Source of the DNA: Coptodactyla brooksi
Lineage: Eukaryota; Arthropoda; Insecta; Coleoptera; Scarabaeidae
Assembly (NCBI GenBank): GCA_033557675.1
Contig: JAWQRM010000225.1
Coordinates: forward strand, 1-26,170
Length of the DNA: 26,170 nt
Reading direction: 5' to 3'
The notes below the pieces were generated by a model that did no database searches, was not told where the DNA came from, and saw only the letters and a list, made by a program, of their open reading frames with translations. The position numbers and the translations under genes were made by a program. Below, one piece after another: positions 1 to 9,960 of the stretch (positions within the stretch are counted from its first letter, which is position 1; the number at the start of each line of letters is the position of its first letter).

Positions 1-59
1 TGCGTAAAAAGCAAATCTAATTTTATAAAAGGAAACTAAAAAAATATTCTAAAATAAAA

Positions 60-1168
60 TAAATTCTTAAAAACCTGTCTGAATGCAAAATAAAACAATA
101 AAATTACAAATGCAGCTAAAATAGACCTCACTGAGCAGATAAACAATACCCCAATCAATCGTAGAAATTGCTTCTAACAGTAGAAAGCATTTCAAGTGTG
201 ATTTGAATGGCTGATTCGGTAATTTTAGCTCCCAGGTCCACCAGATTTTCCGCTCGCTCATGACCATAAATGATCTGCTTAAGAAACTCCCACAAGAAAG
301 TCATTTGGGGACAAATCTGGAGATCTCGCTGGCTATTTAATACTCCCTGTCCCACTCATAATGCGAGTAGGGAATAAATTTGTCAAAAATTCATTAACCC
401 TAATTGCATTATGCGCCGGGCAGTCGTCTTGCTGAAACCAAATAGTGTTTAGATCTATTCCATAAATATTCTGGATAGCCGGAACTATTTGCGTTTCTAG
501 TAGATCTAAATATTTCCGGGCACTTAAGGCCCCGTCAATAAAGAAAGAGGCCTATTAAATGGTCTCCAAGAAATCCAGTCCAAACGTTCAGCTTTTGTGG
601 ATATTGGGTGCGAACAGAGATACTTTTATGTAAATTTTCCCGGGACCAACAAAGAACAACAGAACAAATGTGTTTTCGATGCAATCGAAAAGTAGATTCA
701 TCGGTGAAAACAATATTTGCAATAAAGCTTTTCCATCACTTGTTCACAAAATTGCACTCTTCGAATATTATTCTCGGGAAATAACTCTTGTGTCTTGCGG
801 AATTTATAGCACTTATATCCGTGCTTGCGCAAAGCGCGTGAAACGGTACTTCTGCTTACACCCAATTCCTCGCTAATTTGTTTGATCGATTTTGTGTCAT
901 CTCCTTCCACTGTAGCACAAATCACTTCGCCCATCATCACTCTTTCTTCGACATTTTCAGGTGGGACTTCCTTTAAGTGGCACCTGCAACATTCCTTTAT
1001 ACAATAACGATTTTCAAACACGCGAACAATGTTGTAAATTGTCTGTTTCTGAGGAATGGGTTTTCCATCAAAAGTGTGTGCAAACAAATCTGCACATTCT
1101 TTTGAAGACCTACCTCCATAAAACCTCTTGATGATTTGCAATTTTTCGGCAGGGGTGTCTATCGCCAT
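60..1168 (-). pseudogene. Tc1/mariner-superfamily transposase pseudogene, copy 1
   Basis: The 5' part (1168 down to 698) is open for 156 codons. It resembles the DUF4817-type helix-turn-helix N-terminus of insect mariner-like transposases: QTIYNIVRVFE near residue 43 and the second HTH-like ELGVSRSTVSRALRKHGY near residue 100. The frame then shifts near 718. The DDE domain follows in several frames: IVFTDESTF (first D, about 690-715), YPQKLNVWTGF (about 585), WFQQDDCPAHNA (second D, about 415-450) and SPDLSPNDF (third D, about 320). About 41 residues separate the second and third D. An in-frame TAG replaces the usual Trp before PARSPDLSP, and a further indel follows at FLWEFLKQ. It would cut and paste DNA at TA sites if intact, but it cannot make a full protein. 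The GC-richer stretch 1,170-1,330 is probably its 5' UTR. I could not find terminal inverted repeats. Confidence 0.85.
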
Positions 1169-1346
1169 TTGTTTTTATATTTCGTTCAGTCGAATAGATG
1201 TCGTACGACAGTCGGCAACGAAAAGAAGTAAACTCGCTTGAGTACAGTGGGCAGTCTGTTTCGTCTGCATCGTGTAGCTCGGCGCCGTGTGTTGTCAAGT
1301 GTACTGCTCTCTATGCCGAGAGCAGACAGACTAACCTGTATATATG

Positions 1347-1351
<5 letters not shown>

Positions 1352-1390
<39 letters not shown>
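1352..1390. repeat. (TA)n microsatellite
   Basis: Uninterrupted TA dinucleotide run. It directly abuts the left arm of the inverted repeat that starts at 1,391. Confidence 0.95.
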
Positions 1391-1395
<5 letters not shown>

Positions 1396-1560
1396 AACTC
1401 GATAACGGATAGAAATGTCAACATGTTGTTTAAAACACATTTTAAACAACCACTAGAGCTTCAGATATCAGATTTAAGCTCTGGACTTTTTAATAGAGAT
1501 TTCACATTTAAAGCTATCGAAAGTAATAGTTAAAATTTTTATTTGAACTGTATAATTTAT
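1391..1560 (+). repeat. Left arm of a 170-bp inverted repeat
   Basis: This stretch, beginning near CTCGATAACGGATAGAAATG and ending in GAACTGTATAATTTA, reappears reverse-complemented at 3,772-3,945 with a few substitutions and small indels. It is bordered by (TA)n runs on both sides (1,352-1,390 and 1,579-1,612). It is either one end of a 2.5-kb TIR element or one of two oppositely oriented copies of a short MITE that targets TA repeats. No coding content is seen. Confidence 0.8.
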
Positions 1561-1572
1561 ATTTTTATATTC

Positions 1573-1578
<6 letters not shown>

Positions 1579-1612
<34 letters not shown>
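1579..1612. repeat. (TA)n microsatellite
   Basis: Uninterrupted TA run just inside the left inverted-repeat arm. Confidence 0.95.
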
Positions 1613-1789
1613 GTAAAATATCTCAATTGTTTCCACATAAAAATAATCTATGCAAATCCGCTAATAAAAGACGGTTATCTAGTAATCCGCAACTTCTAAT
1701 CAGCTACCACTTAACTCCGGACAGAAAGAACAAAGAAACGACAAAATACCAACTGGCATATCTCAGAAACAATTAATACGCCTTGCGTA

Positions 1790-2090
1790 TATCATTTCGC
1801 GGTTGCGTGTAAGCCGGCCTTAAGTGGATGTCGTTTAGCGTTCGGCCACGCCCCCGCGCGTTATCCTTAACTAGACGGCTGATTAATGAGCTCTCGCCTG
1901 CCCCGCCCTCGGGGCGTGGCCGCTACCCGGCGCGGCCTACCGCTACCTTTCCGTCAGGTAGGCAGTGCTAGTTTGTTCGCGCCAATATACACCTGCATTT
2001 CTACATAGTAGGCCTTGGCGGAACGCTCTATATCGGAACGGATGAAGCGAGTTCGGCGTTAAGTCGGCTGCGGGTGGATGGACGATCGCG
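1790..2090 (+). promoter_or_regulatory. GC-rich promoter-like island
   Basis: This is the most GC- and CpG-rich part of the window, in strong contrast with its AT-rich surroundings. It holds an exact 11-bp inverted pair, GGCCACGCCCC (1,844-1,854) and GGGGCGTGGCC (1,911-1,921), which match Sp/KLF-type CACCC/GC boxes. A GC box CCCCGCCC (1,901-1,908) and a homeodomain-type TGATTAATGAG (about 1,880) lie nearby. No convincing TATA box is seen. The transcription start is not determined. Position upstream of a consensus splice donor at 2,324 supports a plus-strand promoter for a developmental gene. Confidence 0.5.
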
Positions 2091-2323
2091 TTTTGTTTTT
2101 AGACTGTAGAATCTGGGAGAAAACGAAACCACCTTTTTTCTTGTTTTGACAAATTCTCCTGTGAGTGACAGTTTTGTTTACTTTGTCGATGTGCGGCTTT
2201 TTGATTGTTTATAACTATTAAATTTTGTCGAGGGATCTTGTTGGTGATTTTTTATGTGTCTATATTTATTTTTAGTGGTTTTGTTCTGTGGAAGAAGTGG
2301 GATTAGCTGGATTTCGAATTGAC
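1980..2323 (+). other. Putative non-coding first exon ending at a GTAAGT donor
   Basis: The 3' boundary is a consensus donor: GAATTGAC followed by GTAAGT at 2,324-2,329. The 5' boundary is a guess within the GC-rich island. The interval has only short upstream ORFs, for example an ATG near 2,079 that stops after about two dozen codons. A TAG lies in the frame that would enter the exon at 16,145, so translation would start downstream, as expected for a 5' UTR exon. The nearest plausible plus-strand coding exon is at 16,145-16,367, giving an intron of about 13.8 kb. The link is inferred from orientation and donor/acceptor quality only. Confidence 0.4.
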
Positions 2324-2371
2324 GTAAGTGTTAATGATAACGTAATGATTTTTACGTCCCATTAATAAGAC

Positions 2372-2965
2372 AGGAAAAAAGTAGAGTAACAAAAAGATTC
2401 TATTGCGTAGGTTGTACAATTAATAATCGATGTATTTATAATGATTCTTAAAAGAGCAGTCCGCATAACATTCGAATTACATTTTTGGAATCTAAAAAAC
2501 ATTTTGAACTAAAAACTATATAGACATGATCAAATGACCAAACAGTTATCGAGTTATAATTATTTAGTAATGTTATTAGACAACCGCCAATGAATTTATT
2601 TTATTCAGCAAATCTAAACGTAAACGTAAACGTAAACTGTTAAAAAGTTTTCAAAATAGCCAACTGACTTCAATCCACTCGTAAAATGGATGACAATACG
2701 AATTTTAGTTATCAAAAATGCTTTTGTAAGTCATAAATAACTATTTTTTGGGCACATTCTATAGGGATATTTTATTCTATTATTGAAATTTACAAAGAAA
2801 ATTTGAAGTAATAAGTATAATTGTTTGTATACTTATATATTCTAATTGCAAAAACACGAAAACAAGGTTCATTTTAATAAAGTGTTTATTTTGACAAATT
2901 AAAGCTTTAAAAAATTCTAAAAAGTAGTTAAATAAATTTCTTCGTAAATTTCTGACTAAAAATGA
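2372..2965. repeat. Tandem duplication, unit 1
   Basis: A diverged copy of this unit follows at 2,966-3,640 in the same order. Landmarks are AGTAGAGTAACAAAA (2,380 versus 2,976), AATAATCGAT (about 2,421 / 3,083), GAACTAAAAACTATATAGAC (2,505 / 3,201), CATAAATAACTATTTTT (about 2,730 / 3,467) and TAAATAAATT (2,929 / 3,590). Offsets drift from about 600 to 740 bp because of indels, so the duplication is old. No protein similarity is recognised. Confidence 0.75.
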
Positions 2966-3640
2966 TCATGGAAAGAAGTAGAGCAACAAAAGCCAAAAGC
3001 CAAGCGTTCTTGTAAGGATCATCTAATTTCGAGAAAGAATGTTTTATTCTAGAAATATAATTATATTGCCTGTTATACAATGAATAATCGATATAAGTAC
3101 ATTTATAATGATTGTTGAAATAGTACTTACTATATAAACTGGTGACAACTAAGTACTTAAGTGTACACGAATTACATTTTTGGAATTTACATAAAATATT
3201 GAACTAAAAACTATATAGACACTACCAAATGTCCAAACAGTTGTCGAGTTATAATCCTCATCAGTACAGTTCAATGTTTTCAAAGTTCCTAGCTCAACAA
3301 AAACGTAACTACCAGAGCCATCTGCAAATGTAATCATCAAAGATAATCGTTAATGGATTTGTTTTATTCCACAAATTCTACATAAATAATAAATTCAATG
3401 ACTTCATCAAATTTATTATTTTACAACAGTCATATACTAAATGTAGTATAAAAGCGATTTTGAAAATCATAAATAACTATTTTTAGCGATAATGTGATAA
3501 AGCGATAATGTATAGACATATTTTATTTTATTATTTAAATTTACAATAAATACACATATATCAAGTTTTAAGGAATCCTATAAAGTAATTAAATAAATTA
3601 CTATGTTAATGTCTGAATAGAAAATACATAATAATTATGG
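2966..3640. repeat. Tandem duplication, unit 2
   Basis: Second, longer copy of the unit at 2,372-2,965, with the same landmark order. It contains extra AT-rich insertions, for example around 2,995-3,060 and 3,255-3,340. It lies between the two inverted-repeat arms. Confidence 0.75.
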
Positions 3641-3771
3641 CAAAATAAAACGAAAATATTACTTTAAAAATTAAAATTACTATTATAAAAGAACACCACT
3701 ATCTATTAACAATACCATCTATTAAAATTAGATAAAAATACAATTCGATTACTCTTATTTATTTTTGTTTT

Positions 3772-3945
3772 AAATAAATTATACAGTTCAAATAAAAATC
3801 ATCATTTTCGATAGTTTTAAATGTGAAATTTCCATTTCTCGATAGAGAGCTTAAATCTGATATATGAAGCTTTAGTGGTTGTTTAAAATGTGGTTTAAAC
3901 AACATGTTGACATTTCTATCCGTTATCGAATTAACCATGATACTT
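3772..3945 (-). repeat. Right arm of the 170-bp inverted repeat
   Basis: Reverse complement of 1,391-1,560. The shared core includes TGTCAACATGTTGT and CGATAACGGATAGAAATG read on the minus strand. This arm lacks the flanking (TA)n runs of the left arm. Confidence 0.8.
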
Positions 3946-3949
3946 AAAA

Positions 3950-4750
3950 TTTTTACAATTTCTTGATTGTGTTGCAGTAGCGTTGCTACTTACAAATTTA
4001 GATGACAAAACATGTTTCGGATACTTTTTGACGCACAATACCGCGGGTTTATTTATTATTCTGTATCAGTAATACTATTTTGAATGGAACCCTTCGATGG
4101 ATTTTTTTAACCGAAATTCTTATTAAAGAGATTTTGTTAGAAGTTGTCAAATATCTGTACTTTTTATAGTTTATAAATAAAATAACCTTAATACAGTAAG
4201 GCAAAGCACGTAAATTGGATAGAAGTATTGACAGTTCATACAAAACTAGTCAAATGAGTGTCAAAGTATCAAGAGTATATATAAGAAAAAGAGGGGTTCC
4301 CATTTAAAACTATTAAAAATGGGGTACCTATATAATTAGAAATGCATATTAATTACGAAATAATATAACAGTACAATATTGATATATTTATTTTAATTAA
4401 ATTAGATTAATTTAATTTTATCATTAATTTTAATTTTGAATGATAATATGTAATGAAAGTTATTTGAATATATTATGAAAAACCTAAGTAATAAATGTAA
4501 GATAATTCTGGAGTCCAAAATATAAACAGTTAAGTAAAAATTAAGTGAACATTACTTACTAGCATTATCATATAAAATCTACACAAATGTCAAACCCAGA
4601 GTGTAGATTACAACGAATAATTTTGTCATAGAACTTGGTAGTCATAATAATAATACTTATTTGGATTTCCATAAGGAAATATAGCTTTTTAATCACGTTT
4701 ATATTCTAATATAATAATTAACAAAATAATCGACCTTACTAAACACAGCA
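3950..4750. other. AT-rich stretch without recognised features
   Basis: About 800 bp of AT-rich sequence with only short chance ORFs. I see no exon-like block with paired splice sites and no transposon protein remnant. A small palindrome AGTAGC-GTT-GCTACT lies near 3,977. Confidence 0.6.
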
Positions 4751-4943
4751 TACAGGTACTCCTCACTTTACGACCTATCTGCTTAACGACCAATGGTACT
4801 TACGACTATTCGTCGCAAATTAGTGGCGAATGGTGGCGCACTGAGCATATTATAGGCTTGCTTAGCACTTTTTCACTCAGTTTCATTCCGACAAGTAACT
4901 TTTTTTACACACTTGCAATCCGAGAATAGTAGGGATTTAAAGT

Positions 4944-6345
4944 ATGGCATCACCTGCAGAAATGATTAAGAAGTGAAGGAAAGCTATCCACTTTGAAATG
5001 AAAATAAAAGTCATACAAGACTACGAAGCTGGAAAAACAGTTAAAGAAATAGCATGTGACCATTGGCACATTCGACGATTTCAAGGATTTTGAAGGCTAA
5101 AGTTAGAGTTAAAGAGCCATAATAACTAGGCAGTGAAAAGGTTTAATGCATGAGATGGAGAAATTATTCATGAGATGGAGAAACATATTATACAAAATAA
5201 TATGCTGATAAGATAAGCCTTTTAATATTTCAAGCTAAGGCACACAGTATCTTTGAGACTTTGAAGATACGTGAAGGCAAAAAGTCGACAGAATCATTTA
5301 CGGCAAGCCATGGATGGATTCAACGATTTAGGCGAATATTCAACCTGCATAATTGGAGAATCAGCGGCTGAAGAAGAAGCAGCAGAAAAATTTGTTGACG
5401 AATTGGATGGAATAATCAAAAAAGGCGGCTACTGTCCGGAACAGATATTCAATGTGTCCTCTATGTACAAAGAACTTAAGGCAATGCCTGGTTTCAAGGC
5501 CTTTAAAGACAGGATCACGTTGTTGTTGGGAGGAAATGCCGGAGAGAATACCAAGTTAAAGCAGTTAGTAAAAACATACTTTCTGCCTGTTTACTATTGT
5601 GTAAATAAAAAGGCGCAACCTTTATTTGAAGATTGGTTTTTGAACTGCTTCATACCTTCAGTCCAGAATTATTGTTTGAAAATGGAAGTTCCTTTTAAAA
5701 TTATTCTCCTGCTTGATTATGCTCCAGACCAACCCCAGCATCTTGATGATCTACACCCAGACGTAAAAATAGTGTATCTTCTTAACTGCTGTTCTACAGC
5801 CAATGGATCAGACGTATATACGTTCAAAGTACTTTATTTGCGCACGACTTTTCCCCAAGGTGGGTCAACAACAGAAACTGATGTAGTAATCCTACATGAT
5901 TTTTTGAAATCCTGCAGTATTTTAGATTGCATTAAAAACGTTAAATCGGCTTGAGATAAAGTGACAAATGAGTGTATGTGGAAAAATCCATAAGTGCAAG
6001 TTTAAATAATTAAACTTAGATTAATTATTTTAATCTAAGCAATTATTTAAACTAGTATTTTAAATAATACTAGTTTAAATAATTGCGGGTCTTGCCAATG
6101 ACCTTAATTTAGATGTTGAAGTGCAAGACATTGCTGAATTTTAGTTGATTATGCTGATGAAGAGCTAAGAAATTAGGATTTCATAGAGTTAGAAGCGATG
6201 CAGCATTTGGAAAAGGACGAAGAGGAATTAACTGAAGAAACAAAAAAGAAATTCACTGCGTTATCTGGTGTATTATTCAAAATTAATGCGGGTTTGTTGG
6301 AACTTGATTCTATGGATCCAAATACTGAACCCTATTGTGCTCCTG
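4944..6345 (+). pseudogene. Tigger (DDE_1) transposase pseudogene
   Basis: Translation from the ATG at 4,944 meets a stop after ten codons. Without the stop it continues as the CENP-B-like HTH start (EMKIKVIQDYEAGKTVKEIA). The largest open piece is 5,271-5,954 (227 aa). It carries the DDE_1 signatures EEEAAEKFVDELDGIIKKGG (residues 34-53), EQIFN (57-61), FKAFKDRITLLLGGNA (75-90), PLFEDWF (117-123) and KIILLLDYAP with the second catalytic Asp at 149. The first Asp, normally in a NADET motif after QIFN, is missing (NVSSMY). The region of the third Asp (about 175-183) is rearranged. Beyond 6,086 the acidic C-terminal segment (LANDLNLDVEVQDIAEF) is recognisable but frameshifted. It cannot be functional. 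Confidence 0.85.
5999..6086. repeat. Palindromic insertion inside the Tigger transposase
   Basis: A 13-bp direct repeat AGTTTAAATAATT occurs at 5,999-6,011 and 6,072-6,084. Between them lie CTTAGATT/AATCTAAG arms and a 21-bp perfect inverted repeat (6,039-6,059 and 6,066-6,086, 6-nt loop). The block sits between transposase segments that are otherwise contiguous in this family, so it was added after insertion. Confidence 0.85.
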
Positions 6346-6489
6346 GGGTCAATATGGTGCGAAACGGATTTTGAGGTTCTACAATTTTGTCATCTTTCAT
6401 TATTTCTTTCCAAGATTTTGTGATTGCTTGCCGATGCGTAAAGTATAATATTGTCAAATAATTTTTATAAGAAATTATTATTAAATTGT

Positions 6490-7784
6490 TTAAACAAGAT
6501 TGTTACGTATATAACTCTCGGGTCATTATGACCCAAAACTATTTGACTTATTTGACTTTATGTAATTTTGTTTTTAACCTTATTTATACGAATATTACAA
6601 GTGTATTATATCTATAGAGCAACCAACAAGATTACGCATTCATACTGGTCAAACATGCAAGTCTGTGCATGTCTGTGGGTGCATACTAATATATCATACA
6701 CCTAAATAGGGAATGCGGACAGCGCACTTCAGTTTCTTTATATACACTGTTGAATAAGTATCATCATAAATAATGACGAGGCGATTTCTATCTCATGAAG
6801 AAATAGCAGAGATAGCTGCAAATGCATCCGACGATGAAGATGCTTCTGAGGTTGAAAATCATAGCAGCGATGATACCGACTATGAGAAATCCGAAGCAGA
6901 CTATGATTCTTCAGATAATGATAAGTGCTGTGGTTGTAGTTCCTGTGCAGTTAGTACAGTCAAAAGACAAAGTTATATCTTGAATGTCAGAACCTTTCCC
7001 CAAAGAGGACGAGTATCTAGTCAAAATATAATGGAAATTACTCCATATTCTAGGAAGTGAGCAGCGGGGACGACAAGAAGCCACAAATGATACTAGATTA
7101 TAACTATACCAAAGGGGCGCTTGATACGTTAAATCAAAGTATTGCAGCATATACTTGCAAAAAAAAGCAATCGATGGCCCATTATTTTGTTCTACAATAT
7201 ACTTGATGTTAGTGCTTATGGAGAGAGCTCCATTTGTGTTATGGAGCGAAATAAATCCAGATTGGAATAAGAACATTCTGTACAAGAGAAGATTATTTCT
7301 GGAAGAATTGGGCAAACTGATGGTAACTACCTATATGATGTCAAAAGAACATACACCTCGTACTCATACAAGCTACTGCCGTAATAAAGAAAATTCAAGA
7401 TCAACGTGGCGAAGTAGTGCCATCTACATGTGGTGCAGTCAGTAAAAATAAAAGAGCGCGATTTAATATTTGTCCACCAAAATGTGACACTAAAACAAGT
7501 ATAACATGTGTTGTAAGTAAATTAATATTTGTGTAAGGTTCATGTGGTGTATTATACATCAGTGTAAAGATGAGGCAATAATTGAATGCACTTCAGAATT
7601 TATTTGATATTCTCTCTTGTTTTTAGGTTTAGTGTTTGTGATATTTTTTATTGTAATACTCTAATAAAATCACAATATATTAATTTGGAGCTATTCTTGA
7701 CAATCCTCCTGTATCTGCATGCACCGGGCCACTATGACCGGAAGGACTAGCGTATAGTAAAACTAAGGAGAACACCAGGGTTAA
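6490..7784 (+). mobile_element. Internally deleted piggyBac-like element nested in Tigger
   Basis: The right end is TTAA at 7,781-7,784 preceded by an inward TIR that matches, on the opposite strand, the piggyBac end at 18,503 (TTAACCCTG-TGTT-TCCTTAG). Sub-terminal palindromes occur at both sides: GGGTCATTATGACCC (6,520-6,534) and CCGGGCCACTATGACCGG (7,724-7,741). The left TTAA is probably 6,490-6,493, but the left TIR is not convincing. The insertion separates the Tigger coding part from its 3' end. It holds N- and C-terminal pieces of a piggyBac transposase with the catalytic core missing. Confidence 0.75.
6773..7450 (+). pseudogene. piggyBac transposase, N-terminus joined to C-terminus
   Basis: The ATG at 6,773 opens 95 codons of the acidic piggyBac N-terminus: MTRRFLSHEEIAEI followed by an Asp/Glu/Ser-rich stretch at residues 18-50. 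A stop comes at 7,058-7,060. Directly after it the C-terminal domain appears in shifting frames: KKPQMILDYNYTKGALDTL (about 7,077-7,135), then FVLWSEINPDWNKN (7,228 on) and LYKRRLFLEELGKLM (about 7,279). The DDE_Tnp_1_7 core with its Asp residues is absent, so this is an internal deletion of roughly 1 kb compared with a full-length family member. A TATA-like motif and a 5' leader precede the ATG (6,700-6,772). It is non-autonomous and dead. Confidence 0.85.
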
Positions 7785-7869
7785 TAAAATTGAACGTGGA
7801 TGAGTGAAATTGTAAAGTACTACAGAGAAATTTGTTAAGAAAAAAAGAAGATAGACAAACTGTACTTAC

Positions 7870-7963
7870 GAGTTTCTTTTCGTCAGTTTCTTTCAGAACC
7901 TTCGCCATTGAAGGTATAACTTCTATTTCATCGTCGCCATCTCCCTTACCCAGACCCTCTACA
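7870..7963 (-). other. Exon-like block in the Tigger 3' region
   Basis: On the minus strand this GC-richer patch reads GLGKGDGDDEIEVIPSMAKV and continues KETDEKK up to a consensus donor GTAAGT (7,869-7,864). AG dinucleotides suitable as acceptors lie just upstream, in GGAGCTGTAG. An open frame starts at an ATG at 8,007 and its first 18 residues are hydrophobic. Composition and splice site look like a captured or resident exon rather than transposon 3' UTR. I do not recognise the protein, and chance is a real alternative. Confidence 0.25.
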
Positions 7964-8159
7964 GCTCCAGATAACCAAATGATAACCATACAAATGGTTG
8001 TATGCACATATGCATGCCTTTTATGAGTAAATTTGAAGTTTATTGCATAATTTGTATAATTTTACAACGATCCTATATTTTTCGCTTGTCGACCAATTCG
8101 CTTAACGACGTAGTCATTGCAACGGAACTCGTCGGTCGTAATGTGAGGAGTGCCTGCAT

Positions 8160-9700
8160 ACAATTACAAGTGAAATCTCAACAATTAATGCTTGTATTAT
8201 ATGCCAATTTAGGAAGCATACATTTGCGCTTTTATTTGTTAGATACATTATAGTTTGGTCCTCTGAGGTAATTATTTGGATATTTTACGACATGTGTAAA
8301 ATTGACCCATTAGTTGAATTTCTATATCGTCTAAAAATATTATGGAATATATGGAGTGTTCTATTGATTTCAAACAAACATGTTAAATGTTTCAATTTTA
8401 TTTATAATTATAAATTGCAATTCACCAAGATAGAAAGTTATTGTGTTAACTTTTGTATTAGTATGAAACGTATCATTTTCGTTAGGAACTTAATATTCTG
8501 AAATGTAAAGAGTTTATCTGGATTGGTAAATTTTTTATCTGGATTATTTCCGGAGAATAGTAAACATTTTTGGCACTCCAAACATTAATTTTCCCTAACA
8601 GTGCCAAATAACGCTGAAACTGTGCAATTTTGACCAAATCTAAAGTGTGGGGTGTTCTGTCACATTGCATATTTTTAAATAATTTTAAGTTATGAACTGC
8701 TCAGTACTTTTATTTCAAAGAACTTTTCTAAGCGAAATAATATCGGTGTTGTACATTATTTTTTTTAATTACACCAAAATTATTATTGCGTTATTAAACT
8801 GCACTCTCATTGCATTTAATGCAACGTGTAGGAAAATTATTGTTAACACGCGCACCTTCTATGTCGGCACATAAAAAATAACGACACAGATAAATTTAGT
8901 TTTGCCTCGCCTCGTTTAGAATTTTATTGTTGCGATTTGCATATGTTTTTAAGTTAGTTAAGCAATCGCCTTTGGTAGATAAACAAGGTACTATCGGCCG
9001 TATAACTTTGAGTTAATTAGGAATATTCATTACACGAACGGGTACGCTCTTTTCCATTTTTTTACAATTACCATTAGCAGCTATTTCGGGTCAGCTTAAG
9101 TACAAGCTGCTACAGGTGTATAAAAATGGTTGAATTATAACCGTTTTGTCGTTTTGTATGATGTGCACTCATAGCGTGCTACAATGTGCAATTTGAAATT
9201 AGGTTTCTGATAATTAATTATATTTTTAGCGTCAACGATTTCCTTGTCCTTGGGTGTGGCTCGTAATATTTTAAAGTCGCATTAACGAGTGATACAGGGT
9301 GCCGCAAAAACGAGTGTTTTTATTTTAGAACGGCAATGAAATGAATTACGTACTTGCCTGATGTACACCTGAGATCTTGGAGTTCAATGACTTCACAGCT
9401 GTACGTGTCGCTTCCCTTTCGATTTTTGCCACATATTGTAAAACGCTGAAACTAAATAACGCTAACAACGGTGTGCGACTAATACATCATCACTCGTATT
9501 CCGATAACCGACAGAAGATTTTTTGCCACCAGTGAAAATTGATGAAACGTTCGAACGGCGTATTAGCTCAAAAACAGCATTTTGTACACCGAAAGTAGAT
9601 GATTTTCATCTATTCCAGCGAATTAATATAAGATAGAAATAACTATGTAGAGTTTAGACTGAGATTAAACAGTTGTCAAGATCAAAACTAAAAGAAATTT
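8160..9700. other. Long non-coding stretch, mostly unassigned
   Basis: No exon or TE protein is recognised. The sub-region 8,880-9,280 is less AT-rich than its surroundings and could be intronic regulatory DNA. From 9,295 (ACAGGGTGCCGCAAAAACG) to about 9,600 the sequence reads on the minus strand like the edge of another repeat ending in a GGCACCCTGT motif. I cannot assign the family and see no second terminus. Confidence 0.4.
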
Positions 9701-9760
9701 TTGCTAGACGCACGTTCCAATAAACAAGTTAGCATCATCACCAGCGATATATTCTAAAAG
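9640..9760 (-). repeat. Penelope-type terminal repeat with decayed hammerhead motif
   Basis: On the minus strand GTGATGATGC (9,736-9,742 region), a poor stem, GGAACGTGCGTC and TAGC follow in the same order as in the better copies at 13,278 and 15,436. The repeat lies downstream (minus strand) of the GIY-YIG fragment at 10.4-10.7 kb, where the terminal repeat of a Penelope-like element would be. The core reads G before UGAUGA and GGAAC for GAAAC, so cleavage is unlikely. Confidence 0.5.
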
Positions 9761-9960
9761 GGCCTAATTGGTTCTTAATTGCTTTGGCAGAAGTAATTAC
9801 AAGGCGATTAAGTAGTTTCTTATCTTACCCTCACCCCTTGCTAACATAATCCCTCCTCGTACAGCGTTTCCCGCCCTCGTTTCGAGTCCAGGGGTAGATA
9901 TTCCAATCTCTTCCATTGACAAAGTACCAACCAGTACAATGATTCCTTAATTCTACCACA

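Larger units (their letters stand above)
4753..8156 (+). mobile_element. Tigger/pogo-type DNA transposon, interrupted by a piggyBac
   Basis: The left end, beginning CAGGTACTCCTCACTTTACG (4,753-4,774), is matched inverted at 8,135-8,156 with 20 of 22 identical bases. The CAGG start is typical of Tigger/pogo elements. TA precedes the left end and CA follows the right end, so one copy of a TA target duplication may have mutated. Inside are a decayed CENP-B/jerky-type transposase (4,944 to about 6,345, plus strand) and a nested piggyBac (about 6,490-7,784). Without the insert the element would be about 2.1 kb, a normal Tigger length. Confidence 0.85.

Noticed and set aside
1198..1533. 111-codon plus frame across the (TA)n run
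   Set aside because: Translates the microsatellite as Tyr-Ile repeats and the inverted-repeat arm; not a gene.
1352..1612. (TA)n runs as TATA promoters
   Set aside because: Simple microsatellites; similar runs occur at 17,539 and 26,130 without any gene.
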